The notes under the pieces are model-generated. The model searched no databases and was not told the origin of the DNA. It saw only the letters and a list, made by a program, of their open reading frames with translations. From positions 27,606,832-27,670,831 of the forward strand of contig CM055076.1 in assembly GCA_029204045.2 (NCBI GenBank): a stretch of 64,000 bases of DNA, in the 5' to 3' direction. A program made the translations under genes and the position numbers. The stretch comes from Tillandsia leiboldiana. Its lineage: Eukaryota; Streptophyta; Magnoliopsida; Poales; Bromeliaceae. Position 1 is the first letter of the stretch. The number at the start of each line of letters is the position of its first letter. Shown piece after piece: positions 59,111 to 64,000 of this stretch.

Positions 59111-60211
59111 AAAAAAAATTCGTTCTCATAGAAAGTGATCTCACTTTCATGCTCATATAAGTGAAATCCGTCAAAAATATTTTTGTAATTCTGATACTCT
59201 ACTCATAATAATCACAAACTTTATTTATAGTATAATAACTCAACTCTCTTTCTATTATAAGATGAATGCACTTACACCATGGAGATAGATAAATTTTTGA
59301 TCAAGTAGATCTATCTATTGTGCATTTTTTACGACCACCATATGATTCATTTTTTCTATTGAACTCAATTTTCAGGATCTCTAATCATCAGATTGGGTAT
59401 TTTCATACGTGGTTCATAATGTCATGGGCTTTAACCCTAGCTCTCTCGATGTGTTCCAAATTCTTTTTCTTCTCAAGATTTTAGTTAATGGATCTGTAAG
59501 ATTGTAAGTAGATTTAATATAATCTACATTAATAATACAATTGTTTATATATGATTACACAGTATTGTGGTTATATATGAATTTACTGTTATAATAATAA
59601 TTTCTTACTCTATTAATAACAGCAATGCTATCGCAATGTATTAATATAGATGGAACTGATTTTTTCAGAAATAAAATCCTAGATAATAAATTTGTCAACC
59701 AACTTAAACTTGTAACACTGGAGAGATGAAAACACTACAACATAATTAAATTATAGTGACATATTTTGGAGAACACCAATCTCTACTCAACCGACCCAAC
59801 CCTTCTAAAAAATAAAGGACATATATACATTCCCACTAGGCCTAGTTAATGAAGAGAGGAACACCAATCTCTCGCTACTTCATCTCCCCCAAAACCCCCA
59901 AAACCCTTATCGACCATGGTGAGCTCTCTCCCGCAATCTCCCATGGTGAGTGCTCACCATGTCCTCTCCGCAGTGTTCTCTCTCATCTTATGTCGATCTC
60001 ATCTCCGCGAGACATCTCCGCCTAGGTCGATCTCCACAGAGAAGAGAAGATAATCTAGAAGGATAACTACATATCTAAAAAGACATGCCATATTCAACTT
60101 TCAAGTAATATTTTTCGAAATAACATAAATCGTCTTAAAGATGAAATATATTATTTTATCAAATTATTGTGGTCACACCTTCTAAGAAGATGAAATTGAT
60201 ATTTATTTTGC

Positions 60212-60214
<3 letters not shown>
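59111..60214. other. Intergenic DNA with a possible CACTA terminus
   Basis: CACTACAACATAATTAAATTATAGTGACA at 59733 resembles the left end of the CACTA MITE at 5865, but no right end is found. 59850-60050 is GC-richer, with CATGGTGAG repeated (59918, 59942), and may be a captured gene scrap. No gene is supported. Confidence 0.35.
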
Positions 60215-60582
<368 letters not shown>

Positions 60583-60593
60583 TAAATATAATT

Positions 60594-60827
60594 AAGCTGG
60601 AATGCTATCGATAATACCAAGTCATTGGTGCTATCAAATTTTTAGTCTTTGGATTAAAAAATATGTGGTTAAGATGATAGTGGTCCCCTAGGGTTTACTA
60701 GATAGTTGGTTGAATAGTTAAAATCTGAGGGAACCACTATAATCCCAACCGCATATCTTTTCATCCAACGGCTAAAAACTTAATAGCACTAATTGTTTGG
60801 TACTATCGATAGTATTCTAGCTGGACT
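60594..60827. mobile_element. Fold-back element between (TA)n tracts
   Basis: Starts AAGCTGGAATGCTATCGATA, ends ATCGATAGTATTCTAGCTGG. The right side has a short CT run, then TA repeats. Confidence 0.75.
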
Positions 60828-60841
60828 CTCTCTCTCTCTCT

Positions 60842-60842
60842 C

Positions 60843-60928
<86 letters not shown>
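60842..60928. repeat. (TA)n microsatellite
   Basis: TA tract with one TACA interruption near 60850. Confidence 0.95.
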
Positions 60929-60929
<1 letters not shown>

Positions 60930-61150
60930 CGCTAGGCTGGAATATTAATAGTCTCAAGTCATTGGTGCTATTAAGTTTTTAACTATTAGATTAAAAAATA
61001 TGAGGTTGAGATAATAGTGAGCCTATTGGGTTTAATAGATAGTTAAAAAAATAGTAAAATCTAACGGATAGAAATGATCAAAGAGATTAATCTAAGGATA
61101 GAATACTTGATAGCACTAAATACTTAATACTATCGATAGTATAGTAGCCG

Positions 61151-61153
<3 letters not shown>
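60929..61153. mobile_element. Fold-back element between (TA)n tracts
   Basis: Starts GCGCTAGGCTGGAATATTAA, ends TATCGATAGTATAGTAGCCG; closest to the element at 4626-4853. Confidence 0.7.

Positions 61154-61227
<74 letters not shown>
61154..61227. repeat. (TA)n microsatellite
   Basis: About 37 TA units closing the fold-back cluster. Confidence 0.95.
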
Positions 61228-61231
<4 letters not shown>

Positions 61232-61471
61232 GCTAAATTGCACCTTTCGTCTTCAAAGATAAGCCGCGTGATATTTTGATTCTCAAACTTTAATTTTGAT
61301 AAAATTATGTGAAATTTATATTAACTACGAATAATTTGGATCTAGTTGTCAAACTTTTCAAGGTTTTGATTTTAGTATTCAACTTTTTAATTTGTTTAAC
61401 TTGAGTCAGTTAACGTTACTTAATTTGACTTCAAAATTTAAATGCGTCGTTTATTTTTATTTATTTAATTA

Positions 61472-61472
<1 letters not shown>

Positions 61473-61559
<87 letters not shown>
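61473..61559. repeat. (TA)n microsatellite
   Basis: About 43 TA units. Confidence 0.95.
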
Positions 61560-61561
<2 letters not shown>

Positions 61562-61876
61562 CATTCAATTTTTATAACTATAAGTTTATTAAAATAAATA
61601 ATTAGTTTAAATTTTGGAGTTAAAGTGTTGTTAACTTATTCAAATCAAACTAATTGAAAGAGCGGGTTGCTAAATCCAAATGATCCATATATAGTTCAGA
61701 TAAATTTCATACAATTTTATCTTTAATTTATTGTAATTTTTGACTTGATTTTTCATAATATTGCCATCAAATTTTACAGTATAATTTAGTTGACTTAAAA
61801 ATAATATGCTGCTAAGCAGCGGTAACGTAGCAAAACAATGATTAATAATACGGAAATGACATAGATGCGATATTAC

Positions 61877-62342
61877 TGTAACGATCCGGTCGTTGGGTCC
61901 AAACCACAACCCAAAATGTTTAAGCCCAGTTATTATTACTAGTGTCCAAGTCTCATATAAATCTAATTACAATTCCATCCACATCCGTTGTGGGACTATT
62001 GGGGGCGTCGCAGACTCTCCCCGTTTAGGCCTGACGTTCTCATCAGTCCAAACACAGCCCAAACACACACACAACAGCCCAAAATCACCAAGCGATGTGA
62101 GACTCGTCTCGCTAGCCCTGTCATCTAAATCTAGGCTCAGCTGAGACTCGCCGCACACTTTCGACTGGTTATTGGCTCTGATACCAAATGTAACGACCCG
62201 GCCCACTAGCAATAATAATTCGCTGGGTTTAAACCACAATCTAAAATGTTTAAGCTCAGTTATTATTACTAGTGTCCAAGTCTCATATAAACCCAATCAT
62301 AATTCCATCCACATCTGTTGTGGGACTATTAGAGGCGTCACA
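61877..62342 (-). mobile_element. TRIM retrotransposon, family T1, copy on the minus strand
   Basis: LTRs 61877-62012 and 62189-62342 start TGTAACGAC/TGTAACGATCC and end GCGTCGCA or GCGTCACA. A perfect 5-bp target duplication ATTAC flanks it (61872-61876 and 62343-62347). The primer-binding complement TGATACCAAA lies beside the right-hand LTR, so it reads leftward. It interrupts the block paralogous to 51.5 kb. Confidence 0.88.
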
Positions 62343-64000
62343 ATTACTGTTATATTGACAATACGTTATACATTATCATTCAGCGAAATGAATTATAGGA
62401 TCAGGGTTGATTGAAACAATCTTAAAAAATTCAAGCGAGAAATTGTTATAAATTAAAGTTAAAGAACTGCAATATGACACGTTTTAAAAATTTTAAAAAT
62501 TTTAAAATACATAAATTATTATTGAATAATTTATTTTTATATTTAAACATATTCGAAACTTATCTGTTTGGTCAAAATTGTCGTATTGACCTTAATTTAA
62601 TGCCTTCAAGATTACACATGGCTATGCAATTTTGGCTTTTACTCCTCCCCAAAAATAAAATAAAATAAAAAATATTTTTTTTATTATTTATTTATTTTTT
62701 TGAGTATTAGGCGGCAACTTGATGCATAATCGAATTTGATGCATTATCCAAAACGCTGACACATGCAATAGTCCAAGTAACTAATACCAAAAAAAAAAAA
62801 GGAAAAAGAAAAAAAAAATCTTACCATACATAGGTGAGTCACTCCCACACGTGTCACCCCCTCGTACGTGCACCCAGGCAGAGCCTCACACGTGCCCATC
62901 CATCTTCACCCTTCACCACCGACTCCCATTAAAAAAAAAAATTTGTTTTCAAAAAAAAAAGAAAAAAAAAAAAAAAAAGCTAATTTTACAACCATCAAAT
63001 ATATATCTTACATTTTATTTATTCTGAAGTGGGATAAATTTTACTGATCATTTTAAAATAAACAGTAAAAAATTTTTACCTCACGATAGATAAAGTGTAC
63101 ATCGTACATCCGATTTCAGATGTACGATGTACATTTTATTTATTTTTAGTTGGAGATTTTTTTATTGGTCATTTCAAAACGGTCAGTAAAATTCATCCTA
63201 CCTCAGAATGGTAAAGTACACTCGATTAAAAAAATATTTATCCTCTTAAAAAAAAATTACTTAAGTCCCTGAACTTTGAGTAATCTTTCATTTTGGTCCT
63301 CGACCTGTTTGAAATAAAGCATCTATTTAGTTTTCAAACTCTCAAACATTATTTTATTTAAATTTTCTTTATAGTTAATGTTGGTTTAAAAAGTCAGTAT
63401 TCTGCTCAGTTGCAGGAGATCGGATTGGATCAAGTCACGTTCTAAATGACGCGAGGCTGAATTAAATTGAATGACATTCGAAATGATGTGAGACTGATTA
63501 TTCGTCTTCACTATATCTATATATTTTTAGTTATGAATTTTTTTAATAACTTAAATTTTTGAAATTAATAATTAACGCTAACGATTCGATAAGTGGTATT
63601 AAAATTTTAATTTTCATATGCTTCTAAAGAGGCCAGTATTCTACCTTATGGCGTAAGATTAGTTGAACTGAGTTATAATCGAAATTCGTGTACACTGTAT
63701 CGGCACGATTTAAATAAAAATATTATGTCCTATGACGGAAGGTTGGTTAGATCGAATCATAATCGAGATATGTAGTTATCGTGCCAGTAGACTTTAAGTA
63801 AGAGTACTATGTCTATACGTTTTAAATGAATCGATTGTATATTTCTAACCATTCGAAATTTTGAAATTAATAATTAGCGTCAATGATCCAACACTCAAAT
63901 TATTAATGTCACATTTCAATTCAGGGATCTAATTTTTACTCAAAAAAAAAAATTTCATTAATATATAATCAAAAGTATTTAGTAAATATAAAGTATATAA
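62343..64000 (+). repeat. Block paralogous to the dehydrin upstream region
   Basis: Collinear with about 51590-53000: TTAATGCCTT..AGATTACAC, the ABRE cluster, then CTTTGAGT..TTTAGTTTTCAAACT / TTTCAAACATTATTTTATTT. No gene is seen before the window ends. Confidence 0.7.
62847..62896 (+). promoter_or_regulatory. Second ABRE-like cluster
   Basis: ACACGTGTC (ACGTGTC 62849-62855), TACGTGC (62865-62871) and ACACGTGCC (ACGTG 62890-62894), with the same order and spacing as at 52.08 kb. The flanks have decayed more than the motifs appear to. Confidence 0.5.

Overview
This is plant nuclear DNA: AT-rich, intron-containing genes and a dense cover of plant transposons. The gene set (group S1 bZIP, YSK2 dehydrin, DnaJ-X protein, plant L1-type LINE, Cassandra retrotransposon) and the GC-rich coding codons point to a monocot. 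A commelinid such as pineapple would fit, but that is a low-confidence guess. Five genes are supported: (1) an intronless group S1 bZIP transcription factor at 15677-16174 with a long leader carrying the sucrose-control uORF; (2, 3) two tandem RING-H2 genes at 37493-38119 and 39853-40491, the second broken; (4) a nine-exon DnaJ/DnaJ-X chaperone gene at 42717-49192; (5) a two-exon YSK2 dehydrin at 54042-55219.

Layout. 1-14.8 kb is intergenic repeat DNA: long (TA)n tracts, fold-back elements inserted between them, CACTA, hAT and MULE-type MITEs, two short TRIM retrotransposons and an LTR-like element at 13.0-13.6 kb. 15-16.2 kb is the bZIP gene. 16.4-24.3 kb holds local tandem repeats, a TRIM cluster, a 61-bp minisatellite and a decayed hAT. 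24.35-27.0 kb is a GC-rich solo LTR with a perfect 5-bp target duplication. 26.6-40.6 kb is a tandem segmental duplication, each copy ending in a RING-H2 gene. Copy A was later split by a PIF/Harbinger element carrying a piece of a BRUNO/CELF-like RNA-binding protein gene, and by a 7.3-kb LINE that itself received two inverted hAT elements and a hAT MITE. Copy B keeps the empty sites. 42-49.2 kb is the DnaJ gene; one MITE family has entered three of its introns. 49.7-51 kb and 60.2-61.6 kb again hold (TA)n tracts with fold-back elements. 52-55.2 kb is the dehydrin gene with a distant ABRE cluster. 56.7-59.1 kb has a complete Cassandra TRIM, a Copia-derived TRIM with 425-bp LTRs, and tandem Cassandra LTR fragments with 5S-like promoters. 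The last 2 kb repeats the region upstream of the dehydrin, so a second dehydrin may lie just past the window edge.

The genes are not an operon or a single system. Three have stress or sugar-signalling roles: S1 bZIPs act in low-energy signalling, dehydrins protect cells under dehydration, and RING-H2 proteins are ubiquitin ligases. Nothing in the sequence links them directly. The most notable observations are the 21-codon extension of the bZIP sucrose-control peptide, the datable nested insertions in the duplicated RING locus, the microsatellite-associated fold-back elements and the tandem 5S-like promoters.
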